Assembly: GCF_950295315.1 (NCBI RefSeq)
Contig: NC_080177.1
Location: 77,903,096 to 77,967,095, forward strand
Direction of reading: 5' to 3'
Source: Erinaceus europaeus
Taxonomy: Eukaryota > Chordata > Mammalia > Eulipotyphla > Erinaceidae
DNA length: 64,000 nt
Under the pieces are notes generated by a model. That model was given only the letters and a program-made list of their open reading frames with translations. It was not told the DNA's origin and made no database searches. A program made the position numbers and the translations under genes. This document shows positions 1-11,739 of this stretch, one piece after another. Within the stretch, counting starts at the first letter, position 1. Each line of letters begins with the position of its first letter.

Positions 1-228
1 TTATTGTTGTTGATGTCGTAGTTGTTGGATAGGACAGAGAAAAATGGAGAGAGGAGGGGAAGACAGAGGGGGAGAGAGAGATAAGACACCTGCAGACTTG
101 CACCTTCACCACCTGGGAAGCTGACTCCCTTGCAGGGGGGGAGCTGGGGGCTCAAATCCGGATCCATATTCCAGTCCTTGGGCTCTGCGCCATGTGTGCT
201 TAACCCACTGTGCTACTGTCGATCCCCA
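1..228 (-). mobile_element. Family A SINE, cut by window edge
   Basis: Tail (gttgttggatagg), body and inverted head are present; the extreme 3' tail lies outside the window. Confidence 0.85.
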
Positions 229-239
229 CCCCCTTTTTT

Positions 240-358
240 TTATACCAGAGCACAGCTGAGTTTTGGCTTATGGTGGGGCGGGGGAGTATAACCAGGGACT
301 TTGGAGCCTCAGGCGTGAGAGTCTCTTTGCATATCCATTACGCTGTCTCATCCACCCA
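240..358 (-). mobile_element. Family C SINE
   Basis: Reads ccagagcacagctgag to cattacgctgtctc, the inverse of the C core. Confidence 0.8.
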
Positions 359-410
359 GTGTGTCTGTCAGATGATGTCACTGTGAGAATATCTGAAAAA
401 CAATCTGTTT

Positions 411-686
411 TCTTTTTTTTTTAAATATTTATTTTCCTTTTTGCTGCCCTTGTTGTTTTATTGTTGTAGTTATTATTGTTGTCTGTCGTTGTTAGATAGG
501 ACAGAGAGAAATAGAGGAGGGGAATACAGAGAGGGGGAGAGAAAGACAGACACCCGCAGACCGCTTCACCACCTGTGAAGGGACTCCCCTGCACGTGGGG
601 AGCCGGGGGCTCAACCTGGGACCCTTACACCGGTCCTTGCGCTTCGTGCCACATGCGCTTAACCCATTGCACTACCGCCCGACTCC
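411..686 (-). mobile_element. Family A SINE
   Basis: Complete inverted copy from the ttgttgtttt tail to the ctaccgcccgactcc head. Confidence 0.88.
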
Positions 687-1542
<856 letters not shown>

Positions 1543-1553
<11 letters not shown>

Positions 1554-1624
1554 GTGTTCTCCTTCTGGCCAAGCTCTCTCTGGACCTTTCAGGCTGCCGT
1601 CACTTGCAGTCTCTCAGTTTACGT
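1543..1624 (-). other. PSEN1: PSEN1 exon 2, noncoding 5' UTR exon
   Basis: The 82-bp segment follows an acceptor (ctatttcag, 1625-1633) and ends in GAAAG before the donor GTTGGT at 1542. It contains CTGCAAGTGACGGCAG and GAGAACACATGAAAGAAAG, closely matching the human PSEN1 second exon as I remember it. It contains an upstream ATG at 1553-1551. Intron 2 is only 104 bp (1,439-1,542). No part of the presenilin reading frame is in this exon. Confidence 0.85.
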
Positions 1625-1844
1625 CTGAAATAGGATTTTACCACGTTACCCAGAGGTAGTCAAACCCTCGTAAAGCCATCGTGCCAATTCAAAGACTGAG
1701 CTGTAAACCAGTCACGTCTTGATTTTTAGTGCCCGACAATCAACTCTGAGTAGTAGTAATCAAAAATGTATTGCACCTCAAGACTTACTCCTTGGTAATG
1801 AGTTATTCAATCTGAGAAATCATCTTCAATCATAAAGCCAATGA

Positions 1845-2054
1845 GGGAGCCAAGTAGTGGCGCACCTGGTTAAGTGCACATATTACAGTGTGTAGAGACC
1901 TGGGTTCGAGTCCCTGGTCTCCACCCGCAGAGGGAAAGCTTCTTGGGTGGTGAAGCAGGGCTGCAGGTGTCTCTCTGTCTATATCCCTCTATATCTTGCC
2001 CTCCCCCTCTCAATCTCTCTCTCTGCCTCTATTAAAAAAAAAAAAAAAAAAAAA
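1845..2054 (+). mobile_element. Family B SINE
   Basis: ccaagtagtggcgcacctgg head, ggttcgagtcc B box, A-rich tail at 2,034-2,054. Confidence 0.85.
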
Positions 2055-2061
2055 GCCAATG

Positions 2062-2205
2062 AGTGGCCAAGGCGGTGATGCAGCAGCTAGAGTGTTTGGA
2101 GTTAAACGCATGAAGTCTTGTGTTCAATTTCCAGCACTGCATGTGCCAGAGTGGTACTCTGGTTCTCTCTTTTCTCTCCCTCATTAGTAAATAAATATTT
2201 TTTAA
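2062..2205 (+). mobile_element. Family D SINE
   Basis: aaggcggtgatgcagcagct head and catgtgccagagtggt core, diverged. Confidence 0.75.
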
Positions 2206-2439
2206 ATAGTCCATTATTTTAAATTTGGAGCAATGGGAGTAGAATCAACAATGCGCCCTCCCGGCCCCCTCCCCCCCACTTCCCAGAGTCACCAAACCCA
2301 ATCCAAGTTGCACTTTGAGTCCCCCTTTTGTCCTTGTTGCTTAAGTTCCACCTATGAGTGAGATTATCTGGTTTTCACCCTTCTCTTCTGGAGTTATCTC
2401 ATTTAACAAGATTGTTAATTTTTTTTATTTTTTTTTAAA

Positions 2440-2677
2440 AAAATTTTACTACCTTTATTTATTTATTAGATACAGACAGCCAGAAATTGAGAGGGGAGGG
2501 GGAGATAGGGAAAGAGACAGAGAGACACCTGCAGGCCTGCTTCACCACTCGCAAAGCGTTCCCCTGCAGTCCTGCAGTTCAAGTCCCCAGTCCTGCAGTT
2601 GGGGACTGGGGACTTGAACCTGGGTCCTTGCGCACTGTAACATGTGCACTCAACCAGGTGCGCCACCACCCAGCCCC
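2440..2677 (-). mobile_element. Family B SINE with internal inverted duplication
   Basis: An inverted B copy whose B-box region is duplicated as a 17-bp perfect palindrome (arms 2,577-2,593 and 2,603-2,619, 9-nt loop). Confidence 0.85.
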
Positions 2678-2684
2678 AAGATTG

Positions 2685-2808
2685 TTAAAGATACATTTAT
2701 GGGAGAGGAAACCAGAGCACCATTCTGGTACATTTGATGCCAGGGATCAAGCTCCTGCTTGAAAGCCCAACAGTCTGCACTGCGCCAACCCTGCAGCCAC
2801 ACTGGCCA
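2685..2808 (-). mobile_element. Family D SINE, diverged
   Basis: aaccagagcaccattctggt followed by gccagggatcaa, the inverse of the D core. Confidence 0.6.
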
Positions 2809-3160
2809 AGCCTTACTTACACACAGTTTAGTCTCTGTGGCCACCCAACTGGGGGGAGCACACATCTCCCTCACCTTCCCGTCCACCGTAAGTTCTATCA
2901 GCCAATTCTTATAATCTCAATTTTCCCTTTCATAGAAAGTCTTCAGAAATGTTAAGGGAAGAAATCTGCTTCTGCACCTCAGCGATACCCTAACTAGATA
3001 CCCTAACTAGTATGTAGTATCTTAAATACTGTGTATATATTTACATGAGAACATTTTGTCAACGTCCTGTTTCAATTTCGCTTTTAACTTCAGGATCTAC
3101 ACTTTTAAATACTTTGCCTTCTTTTTTCTTAATAATTTTTTCATCAAAACACACAAAGTA

Positions 3161-3371
3161 AGGGGACAGGCGGTGGCACACTTGGTTAAGTATTCACCTT
3201 AAAGTGCACAAGGACCCAGGTTCAAGCCCCCGGTCCCCACCTGCAGGGGGAAAGCTTCACAAGTGGTGGAGCAGGGCTGCGGGTGTCTGTCGGTCTCTCC
3301 TTCTACTTCCTGCTCCCCTCTCAATTTCCCTGTCTCTATCCAATAAAAAAAAAAAAAAAAAAAAAAAAAAA
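3161..3371 (+). mobile_element. Family B SINE
   Basis: ggacaggcggtggcacactt to a 25-bp A tail. Confidence 0.87.
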
Positions 3372-3419
3372 CCACTAAGCAACTTATTCTCCAGAAAAGA
3401 TGAGTTCAAATTAATTTTT

Positions 3420-3582
3420 AATGTGTTTATTTATTTATTGGATAGACACAAAAATCAAGGAGGAGACAGGGAGAGAAACAGAAACACGGGCATTGCGCCC
3501 CTGCAGGTGGGGACAGGGGCTTGAGCGCAGGTCCTTGAACACTGTAACATGCACGTTCAACCAGGGGCACCACCATTCGGCC
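3420..3582 (-). mobile_element. Family B SINE
   Basis: Inverted; slightly shortened in the middle (about 30 bp missing around the cttcacca segment). Confidence 0.82.
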
Positions 3583-3597
3583 CCCAAATTAATTTTT

Positions 3598-3708
3598 TAA
3601 GATTCATTTACTCATTCATTTATGAGTAAGAGAAAATCAGAGCATCACCCTGGCATATGAAATGCTGGGGATCTGAGTCACAACCTCACACCGTGTGTCC
3701 AGCACATT
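3598..3708 (-). mobile_element. Family D SINE, diverged
   Basis: aatcagagcatcaccctggc and gctggggatctgag mark the inverse D core. Confidence 0.6.
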
Positions 3709-3727
3709 TTTTGTATAAAGATTTTTT

Positions 3728-3994
3728 TAAAGATTTATTTATTTATTCCCTTTTGTTGCCCTTGATGTTTTTTATTGTTGTAGTTATTATTGTTGTTGGA
3801 TAGGACAGAGAGAAATGGAGAGAGGAGGGAAGACAGAGAGGGGGAGAGAAAGATAAGACACCTGCAGACCTGCTTCACCGCCTGTGAAGCGACTCCCCTG
3901 CAGGTGGGGAGCCGGGGGCTCGAACCAGGATCTTTCCACCAGTCCTTGTGCTTTACGCCACCCGCGCTTAACCTGCTGCGCTACCACCCAGCTC
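3728..3994 (-). mobile_element. Family A SINE
   Basis: Full inverted copy, tail tttatttattcccttttgtt to head taccacccagctcc. Confidence 0.9.
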
Positions 3995-4207
3995 CTGAGT
4001 CCAGCACTTCTATCCATCTCTGGCCCCTCTCATTAATCTTAATTACATGTGCTGTATTTGGATCATCCAGACAAGTATCTTTTCTCTTCTAGTGTGTGCT
4101 TCTATGTACCACACTCACTCTGTACCTCCTTCCCACCTTCAGCCACTAACCAGCTGGCACAGGATTAAGAGACTGCAAATCGACATTACATAAATAATGT
4201 GAATATG

Positions 4208-4478
4208 GGAGTCGGGCGGTAGAGCAGCGGGTTAAGCGCACGTGGCACAAAGCGCAAGGACCAGCGTAAGATCCCGGTCGAGCCCCCGGCTCCCTACCTG
4301 CAGGGGAGTCACTCCACAGGCGCTGAAGCAGGTCTGCAGGTGTCTGTCTTTCTCTCCCCGTCTTCCCCTCCTCTCTCCATTTCTCTCTGTTCTATCCAAC
4401 AACAATGATGACATCAATAACAACAATAATAACTACAACAACAATAAAAAACAAGGGCAACAAAAGGGAAAATAAATA
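4208..4478 (+). mobile_element. Family A SINE
   Basis: gggagtcgggcggtagagca head through aaaagggaaaataaataaat. Confidence 0.9.
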
Positions 4479-4506
4479 AATATTTAAAAATATATAATGT
4501 GAATAT

Positions 4507-4685
4507 AGGGCTGGGGAGATGGCATAATGGCTATGCAAAAGTCTTTTAAGCCTGAGGCTCTGAAGTCCCAGGTTCAATCCCCAGCACCACCATAAGCCAG
4601 AATTGAGCAGTGCTCTGGTCTCTTTCTCTCTAGGTATCCTTCCCTCTGTATCTACTCTTTCTCACTAAAATAAACTAAATAAAAA
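4507..4685 (+). mobile_element. Family C SINE, long tail form
   Basis: ggctggggagatggcataat head; after the ctctggt core it has a tctctaggtatc extension also seen at 30,268. Confidence 0.82.
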
Positions 4686-4710
4686 TATTTAAAATGATAA
4701 TAATGTGAAT

Positions 4711-4998
4711 ATATTTATTGGGGATTAATGTTTTACAGTCAACAATAAATATAATAGTTTGTACATGCATAACATTTCTCAGTTTTCTACAACAACAATA
4801 CAACCCCCACAAGGTCCTCTGCCATCCTGTTCCAGGACCTGAACCCCCACACCCATCCACCCCAGAGTCTTTTACTTTGGTGCAAGACACCAGCTCCAGT
4901 CCAAATTCTGCTGAGTGTTTTCTCTTCTGATCTTGTTTTTCAACTTCTGCCTGTGAATGAGATCATCCCATATTCATCTTTCTGTTTCTGATTTAGCA
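4711..4998 (-). mobile_element. L1 3' end fragment
   Basis: Begins ttattggggattaatgtttt, the inverse of an L1 terminus. It ends gagatcatcccatattcatc, the inverse of the segment seen sense at about 6,672-6,690. Confidence 0.75.
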
Positions 4999-5624
4999 AA
5001 ATAATGTGAATAATTTAAATGACATGCATTAAATATACTAATAAAGACCACAGCTATGGAGAGACAAAACAAAAAACAAAAAAAAACCACAGCTACGTCC
5101 ATGAGGTGATTATTCACTAGAAGGAGGCGTCTGGGAAGCCTTTCAGGGCTTGACTGGAATATTAGTTACACGACAGATTCAGTCTGAAAACTCACTGAGC
5201 TGCACACCCACAATTCGCGCACACTTCTACAAGCTTCACTTAGAAAGTCAAGATACATTCTCATTGGGTTAAGCCTATATTTAGGGTTATTCAGACCACT
5301 GGTCCTTTCTTTTAAAATGGCTAAAGACTCAGCAAGATGTGTGTGTTAGCTTACCCAAAAGACAGGGCTATTTCAGTAAAACAGTTTACTTTCTAACTAC
5401 AGTATTTGAAGTAACTGTCTGACATGTTTCCAGATTTTCAAAAACTTGACTAAATGAGACGTTTATAATTAATGATCAGCAAGCAAAAGATAAATTATTT
5501 TATTCTTTTCTACAAAAACATTTAGTGCAGCACTTACCACCTCTGTTAAAACCAGAAATGTTACAGGAACAGAAAGGAAAAGCTGCAACTGATTTTACCC
5601 ATAGTGGATGCCCAGAATACTATG
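4999..5624. other. PSEN1 intron 1, unique sequence
   Basis: AT-rich; no repeat family or coding signal recognised. Confidence 0.5.
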
Positions 5625-5785
5625 TATTTTTAAAAAGATTTCATTTATCTTATTCTCACAAGACAGAGATGGGGGTGGGAGTACCCACACCAGAGTACAG
5701 CTCAGCTCTGGCTTATGGTGGTGCTGGGACCTCTTAGATGCAGGCATGAGAGTCCTTTGCATAACCATTATGCTGCCTCCGCAAC
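5625..5785 (-). mobile_element. Family C SINE
   Basis: cagctcagctctggcttatg to ccattatgctgcct. Confidence 0.8.
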
Positions 5786-5817
5786 TCAGAAGACTGTCCA
5801 TTTAAAGTGATTCACTA

Positions 5818-6025
5818 TGGTCAGGGTGGTAGAACACTGGACTCTCACTAAGCGCACATGTTACAATGCACAAGGGCCCAGGTTTGAGCCCCAGCCCCCA
5901 CCTGCAAGAGGGAAGCTTTGCAAGTAGTGAAGCAATGTTGCAGGAGTCTGTCTCTCTGCTTCTCTGTTACTCTGTTCCCTCTCAAGTCCTGGCTGTCTCT
6001 ATTCAATAAAGATAAAAAGTATTAA
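5818..6025 (+). mobile_element. Family B SINE
   Basis: A complete copy with an altered head (gtcagggtggtagaac). Confidence 0.78.
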
Positions 6026-6031
6026 AAACAA

Positions 6032-6140
6032 ACCCTGGACTCTCAAGGTCCTGAGTTCGATCCCCAGCAGCACATGTACCAGTGTGATGTCTGGTTCCTT
6101 CTCACCTCCTATCTTTCTCATTAATAAATGAATAAAACAT
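6032..6140 (+). mobile_element. Family D SINE, 5'-truncated
   Basis: ggactctcaaggtcctgagt, then gtaccagtgtgatgtctggt. Confidence 0.78.
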
Positions 6141-6176
6141 TTACAAAATAAAAATACTGATTCACATAGGAGGGTC

Positions 6177-6290
6177 TAGTGGGGGTTGAATTGTTATGTG
6201 GAAAACTAAGAAACGTTACATATGTACAAACTATTATATTTTACTGCCGACTGTAAACCATTAATCCCCCAATAAAGAAATTTAAAAAAG
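6177..6290 (+). mobile_element. L1 3' terminus
   Basis: tagtgggggttgaattgtta through taatcccccaataaag, the standard terminus seen in the other L1 copies. Confidence 0.78.
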
Positions 6291-6378
6291 TAAAGTGATT
6301 CACACATACACACATAAAGCACTGGTAATAAAAAATTATTTTTAAATAGGCCAAAACAGTAACTTTGAGTTATTTTAA

Positions 6379-6454
6379 GAACAAAATAAACGACAACTCT
6401 ATTACAGAAAAACCCTTAGAAATCTGCCACTACAATCTGTTACAGTCACTTAGA
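6379..6454 (+). repeat. 76-bp direct repeat, left copy (flanks L1 insertion)
   Basis: Starts gaacaaaataaacgac and ends gttacagtcacttaga; identical over 76 bp to 7,475-7,550. It looks like an exceptionally long target-site duplication. Confidence 0.9.
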
Positions 6455-7446
6455 TCTGTGTACACATATGTTCTTTGCAGCACAATTTGTAATAGCCAAA
6501 ACCTGGAAGCAACCCAGGTGTCCAACAACAGATGAGTGGCTGAGCAAGTTGTGGTATATATACACAATGGAATACTACTCAGCTGTAAAAAATGGTGACT
6601 TCACCGTTTTCAGCCGATCTTGGATGGACCTTGAAAAAATCATGTTGAGTGAAATAAGTCAGAAACAGAAGGATGAATATGGGATGATCTCACTCTCAGG
6701 CCGAAGTTGAAAAACAAGATTAGAAAAGAAAACACAAGTCGAACCTGAAATGGAATTGGAGTATTACACCAAAGTAAAAGACTCTGGGGTGGGTGGGTGG
6801 GTGGGGAGAATACAGGTCCATGAAAAATGATGAATGAAATAGTGGGGGTTGTATTGCTAAATGGGAATCTGGGGAACGTAATGCATGTAAAAAAAAAAAA
6901 AAAAAAAAAAAAAGAAGTAGAAACGCAAAGCAGAAAATGACTTGAGTTTGGAGTATGGCACCAAAGTAAGAAAGCAGAAGTATACTAGAGTTTGCAGTGA
7001 GTACCTCCCTAATACTTCCTCTCCACTTTTCCAAGCTTTGGGTCCATGATTGCTCAACAATTTGTTTGGCTTTGTATGTTAACTGTCTTTTCAGTCACCA
7101 GGTTCCAGGTGTCATCAGGATGCCGGCCAGACTTCCCTGGATTAAAGACACCACCAATGTGTCCTGGAGCTCAGCTTCCCCAGAGATCCATCCTACTAGG
7201 GAAAGAGAGAGGCAGACTGGGAGTATGGACCGACCAGTCAACGCCCATGTTCAGCGAGGAAGCAATTACAGAAGCCAGACCTTCTACCTTCTGCAACCCT
7301 CAATGACCCTGGGTCCATGCTCCCAGAGGGATAGAGAATGGGAAAGCTATCGGGGGAGGGGGTGGGATATGGAGATTGGGCGGTGGGAATTGTGTGGAGT
7401 TGTACCCCTCCTACCCTATGGTTTTGTTAATTAATCCTTTCTTAAA

Positions 7447-7474
<28 letters not shown>
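6455..7474 (+). mobile_element. L1 3' end, 5'-truncated, with A tail
   Basis: It begins in the C-terminal part of L1 ORF2 (AAQFVIAKTWKQPRCPTTD, WYIYTMEYYSAVKN) and continues through the 3' UTR. There is an internal A run at about 6,889-6,913, and a second 3' UTR-like segment ends in a terminal A tail (about 7,448-7,474). The two A-tailed segments may be a tandem or composite transcript. It lies in PSEN1 intron 1. Confidence 0.85.
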
Positions 7475-7478
<4 letters not shown>

Positions 7479-7550
7479 AAAATAAACGACAACTCTATTA
7501 CAGAAAAACCCTTAGAAATCTGCCACTACAATCTGTTACAGTCACTTAGA
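7475..7550 (+). repeat. 76-bp direct repeat, right copy
   Basis: Exact second copy of 6,379-6,454, directly after the A tail of the L1 insertion. Confidence 0.9.
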
Positions 7551-7675
7551 AACAAAAAGTAAACAAATAGTGTTAGCCAGATGAAACAAGCAAAGAGCTA
7601 GGAAGTACAATGCAGGTGAAAAGATTAATAAATATTCCATTTACAGGTAAAATAGGAGTCTCAGATGGTGATTAT

Positions 7676-7790
7676 CGGATGGGGAAAACAGCATAACGGT
7701 TATGCAAAGAGACTCTCAAGCCTGAGGTTCAATTCCCCACACCACCATAAACCAGAGCTGAACAGTGCTCTGGTAAATAAATAAATTAAT
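7676..7790 (+). mobile_element. Family C SINE
   Basis: aacagcataacggttatgca to gaacagtgctctggt with a short (aaat)n tail. Confidence 0.82.
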
Positions 7791-7861
7791 TAAATAGTGA
7801 TTATCCATTCATTACATAGCGTGCTGTCTACTTACATGCAAAACACAGACACCACAAAACA

Positions 7862-7932
7862 CAAGGAGTGGGGGCTTAACCTGGGTCCTTGTACAATGTA
7901 ACATGTGTGTTCAACTAAGTGTGTCATCGGAT
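7862..7932 (-). mobile_element. Family B SINE head fragment
   Basis: gggggcttaacctgggtcct and caatgtaacatgtgtgttca only. Confidence 0.6.
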
Positions 7933-7980
7933 AGTCTCTCATAGTTAACATAATCTTAGTTTAATTTATAACGCTTTTGT

Positions 7981-8236
7981 TGGGAGTCCGGGCGGTAGCA
8001 CAGCGGGTTAAGCACACACAGCGCAAACCGCGAGGACCACTTAACCATCCCGGTTCGAGCCCCCGCTCCCCACCTGCAGGGGAGTCGCTTCACAGGCGGT
8101 GAAGCAGGTCTGCAGGTGTCTATCTTTCTCTCCCCGTCTTCCCTTCTCTCCATTTCTCTCTGTCCTATCCAACAAAGATGACATGAATAACTACAACAAC
8201 AACAACAAAAGCAAGGGCAACAAACAGGGAATAAAT
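7981..8236 (+). mobile_element. Family A SINE
   Basis: A complete copy with gggcggtagcacagcgggtt and ggttcgagccc. Confidence 0.9.
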
Positions 8237-8238
8237 AT

Positions 8239-8390
8239 GTGGTCCAAGAGGTGGTGCAGTGGCTAAGGCACTAGACTCTCAAGCATGAGGTCCTGAGTTC
8301 AATCCCCGGAAGCACATGTACCAGAGTGATGTCTGGTTCTCTCTCTCTCTCTCTCCTATCTTTTCTCATTAATAAATAAATAAAATCTTT
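8239..8390 (+). mobile_element. Family D SINE
   Basis: aagaggtggtgcagtggcta to ttaataaataaataaa. Confidence 0.87.
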
Positions 8391-8445
8391 TTTAAAAAAG
8401 TAATAAGTAAATAAATAAATAAACATATATACATATATATATGGC

Positions 8446-8588
8446 TGTAGTCCAGGAGGTGGCACAGTGATAAAATTTTGGACTCTCAAGCATGAGGTCC
8501 CGAGTTCAATCCCCAGCAGCACATGTGCCAGAGTGATGTCTGGTTCTTTCTCTCTCCTCCTGTCTTTCTCATAAATAAATAAAATCTT
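8446..8588 (+). mobile_element. Family D SINE
   Basis: A second D copy in the same orientation, aggaggtggcacagtgataa head, T-rich junction after it. Confidence 0.85.
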
Positions 8589-8762
8589 TTTTTTTTTTTT
8601 AAAAAAAAGGCTTATGCTACAGGATCTGTTCAGATACCACAAGCTTCCTAGGGCAAATAGCATAAGGATCACCAGAAATGTGGTCAACATTTGCATATGA
8701 AAAATAAGGTTCATGGAAAGTGCATTTGCCAGAGCACAGTTATGTGGCAAGAAACACCAGTT

Positions 8763-8866
8763 CCGGTATCAGGCGGTATCACACTGGATAAAGCTTTGAA
8801 ATCTCAAGCATAAGGTACTGATTTCAGTCATCAGCACTGCATGTACCAGAGTACTGCTCTGTTCTC
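8763..8866 (+). mobile_element. Family D SINE, diverged
   Basis: caggcggtatcacactggat and catgtaccagagtactgctc; ends where an inverted B copy begins. Confidence 0.65.
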
Positions 8867-8867
8867 T

Positions 8868-9065
8868 TATTTTATTATCATTATTGGGTAGAGAAAAATT
8901 GAGAGGGGAAGGGGGGTTAGAGAGGGAGAGAGACAGAGAGACACCTGCAGCCCTGCTTCACCACTCATGAAGCTTTTCCCCTGCAGGTGGGGACCAGGGG
9001 CTTGAACTCAGGTCCTTGTGCACTGTAGTGTGCGCGCTTAACTGGGTACACCACTGGCTGGTCCC
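8868..9065 (-). mobile_element. Family B SINE
   Basis: Full inverted copy to accactggctggtcccc. Confidence 0.86.
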
Positions 9066-9682
9066 CTTCTTTTTCTCTATTGTTAGTAACTCAAATTTCA
9101 GAAGAAAAGACCAGCTCTAGAACCTAGGCTTCTAATATCCAGTCTAGTCTTCTCAGCTTTCCCACAGAAAGTTCATGCCTTTACTAAGACACTGAAGGTC
9201 ACAAGGCGACAATGATCTTCCTGTGTAGAAGGCAGAGAGGCACTCTGGACTTCAGTAGGAAGCAGAGGCAGGCAGCAAGCTAGACGAAGGCTAGCGAGGT
9301 CTCCAGTCAGGCCTGGTGAACAAACAAACATTGTTGGTACAAAGAAGGAGACAGGCAAAGCCAGGTTTGATTGTGATCCAGAGGCAGCTAAGAACTGATC
9401 ACTGCATAAAGGCGGCCAATGAGCCCACTATTCAGGCTGTGCGGCATGACAAAAGGACACTAACAGACTTGATAACATTTTTAGCAGTGTCTTGAGAATG
9501 AGAAAAGATACGGATAGTTATTGGGAAGTAAGGATCTTCATATGGCCTGAACTGCAGAAGTGGGAGTAGGGGCCCTGATACTGGTGTGCTTTCTCTCTGA
9601 CCACCTGCTAACGACTCTCTCTAAGACTAGCAAACTGCACCACCTGAATTCACTGCAACCCATTTCTTCTCAAAACACTTGC
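9066..9682. other. PSEN1 intron 1, unique sequence
   Basis: No gene or repeat recognised. Confidence 0.5.
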
Positions 9683-9806
9683 TCTGGGGCAGGGGTAGAT
9701 AGCATAATGGTTATGCAAACAGACTCCCATGCCTAAGGCTCCAAAGTCCCAGGTTCAACCCCCAGCACCCCATAACCAGAGCTCAGCAGTACTCTGGTGT
9801 AAAAAC
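9683..9806 (+). mobile_element. Family C SINE
   Basis: gtagatagcataatggttat to cagcagtactctggt. Confidence 0.85.
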
Positions 9807-10047
9807 AAACAAACAAAAAAACCCAAACACTTGCTCTATTAGATACAAGGGGAAAGAAATTCTTCTCTGATAGGCAACTACAATGTCCATTATAAGCAAA
9901 GAGAATGAAAATGCTCCCAGAAGAATAAAACAAGAGAAGACAAATATTCTCCAGGTCCCAAGAGTGAGACAGAAGCCACCTTGAAAGGCAGGGATGTACT
10001 TTACATACTAAATCATTAGCGAGTGAGCGCTCACACTTAGAATAAAG

Positions 10048-10310
10048 TCGCACCCGGCTGGGTGGCAGCGCGTCTGCCTGAGCACACACACTACAGGCAC
10101 AAGGCAGGTCAAGCCCTCCGGCCCGCCCCCGCCCCGCCCCCGCCCGCACTGGGGAGCATCCTGAGGGGCGGTGCTGTAGGTGTCTCTCCCTCTCTCTTTT
10201 TTTCTGCTTTTGCTCTTTTTCTTTTTTAAATTTTATTCATGATTTCTCTCTCCCTATCTTTTTCCCCTCTCAATTTCTTTCTGTAGTCACCCTTAAATAA
10301 ATGAATGAAT
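10048..10310 (+). mobile_element. Family B SINE with GC-rich expansion
   Basis: The usual ccccacctgcagg segment is replaced by gcccgcccccgccccgcccc-type repeats (10,119-10,147). Head and tail are of B type. Confidence 0.65.
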
Positions 10311-10602
10311 AACATAAAATTTAAACAATTTGCCGCTAACTTGGTGTTCCCTTCTGTTGTGGTGTTCTGTCAACCGCTTTTCCTAGCTAGCTAGACTGGG
10401 AGAGCCTCCCAGTTTTGTTTGTTTGCTGTTTGTTTCTGTCGCCGGGGCTTTGCGAAGGCTTCAGGCATCCACAATTCTACCAGTCCTGGTGGACTCTTTT
10501 GAGAGAGACTGAGAAGGAAAGGGAGTCAGAGAGAGGACTCCACAGCACCACTCCACCACCCAGGAAGCCTGCCCGTCGCATGGTGTTTCCTGGTGGTGGG
10601 CT

Positions 10603-10624
10603 CACCCCCCCCCCCCCCCCCCCC
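10603..10624. repeat. Poly-C tract of about 20
   Basis: A C homopolymer, possibly an expanded cccc run of an older repeat (flanks agactgagaaggaaag and ccaggaagcct). Confidence 0.8.
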
Positions 10625-11236
10625 GTGTGCAATATAAAGCATGTGGTCTATCAGGTGGGCATCTCCCAGTCAACCTGAACCTCTGACACTTTAAAAGTTC
10701 CCATCTACACCTGGGGCCCTAGTCAGGGAATCCTTGTGCTCCCCCATAGATCCGATGGGCCTAGACGTCTGATAGACCCCTCTTCTCTCCACCATCGCTG
10801 GTCACTTCCATCAGGAGCACCATCATCACAAGCCCTGCTGAGGGCCTCTCCAGGACCTTGCCCTCACTATGAAGTAGCGATGGTAGCGACTGCCCCACTT
10901 TCAGCCTACTCTGCCACTCGAGGAAGGCTGCTCCTGAAATGAGTGCAGCCTAGAACGTTCCCAGCTGCGACCATGGACTGCGAGCTCAGACTGACAGGGA
11001 CTCAGCACTATGCAGGTTCCTGTGCTAAACAGGAATATACCTGGGCCCTGAGTCAGACTGGTGTGGTAGACAGTTACCTGGGTTTATACAGTCTCTTCTC
11101 TGCCCTAATCCAGCTTTCTAGTTTCATTCGCGATTCTACTACATCTTCCCAGATAATACTCTTTGTCCACCTCCATGTTAACTACCAAGCTCAAGCAAAA
11201 ATTACCAAAGTCATGGACCCCTAGGAATATACCTAA
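10625..11236. other. Unclassified intronic segment
   Basis: Mixed-composition sequence with phrases such as ctaggaatatacctaaaatg that look repeat-derived, but I could not tie it to a family. Short open frames here have no recognisable similarity. Confidence 0.35.
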
Positions 11237-11345
11237 AATGGAAGCTTCTTCACAAGCAGTGGAAGCAGTGCTGCAGGTGTCTCTTTCTGTCTTCCACTCC
11301 CCTCTCAATTTCTCTCTGTCTCTAGCATATATAATTTTTTTAAAA
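11237..11345 (+). mobile_element. Family B SINE, 3' half
   Basis: gaagcttcttcacaagcagt through cccctctcaatttctctctg. Confidence 0.75.
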
Positions 11346-11457
11346 CCATAGCACTGTTCAACTCTGGCTTATGGTAGAATGGGGGACTGAACCTGGGACT
11401 TTGGAGCCTCAGGCATGAGAGTCTCTTTGCATAACATTATGCTATCTACTCCTGCCC
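11346..11457 (-). mobile_element. Family C SINE
   Basis: catagcactgttcaactctg to cattatgctatctactcc. Confidence 0.83.
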
Positions 11458-11472
11458 AATAAAAACGTTTTC

Positions 11473-11727
11473 AAATTTATTTATTCCCTTTTGTTGCCCT
11501 TGTTTTATTGTGATTGATGTCATCGTTGTGGGAGAGGACCGAGAGAAATGGAGAGAGGAGGGGAAGACAGAGAGGGGGAGAGAAATAAGACACCTGCAGA
11601 CCTGCTTCACCACCTGTGAAGTAACTCCCCTGCAGGTGGGGAGCCGGGGCTCCAACCGGGATCCTTACACCGGCCCTTGCGCATTGCACCACCTGCACTT
11701 AACCCGCTGAGCTACTGCCCGAATCCC
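11473..11727 (-). mobile_element. Family A SINE
   Basis: Inverted, complete, with the head at ctactgcccgaatccc. Confidence 0.88.
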
Positions 11728-11739
11728 AATAAATACATT

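Noticed and set aside
4232..4475. Many short frames such as those with [10 protein letters not shown]
   Set aside because: Translations of family A and A-ext SINE bodies; the same peptide recurs at dozens of SINE sites.
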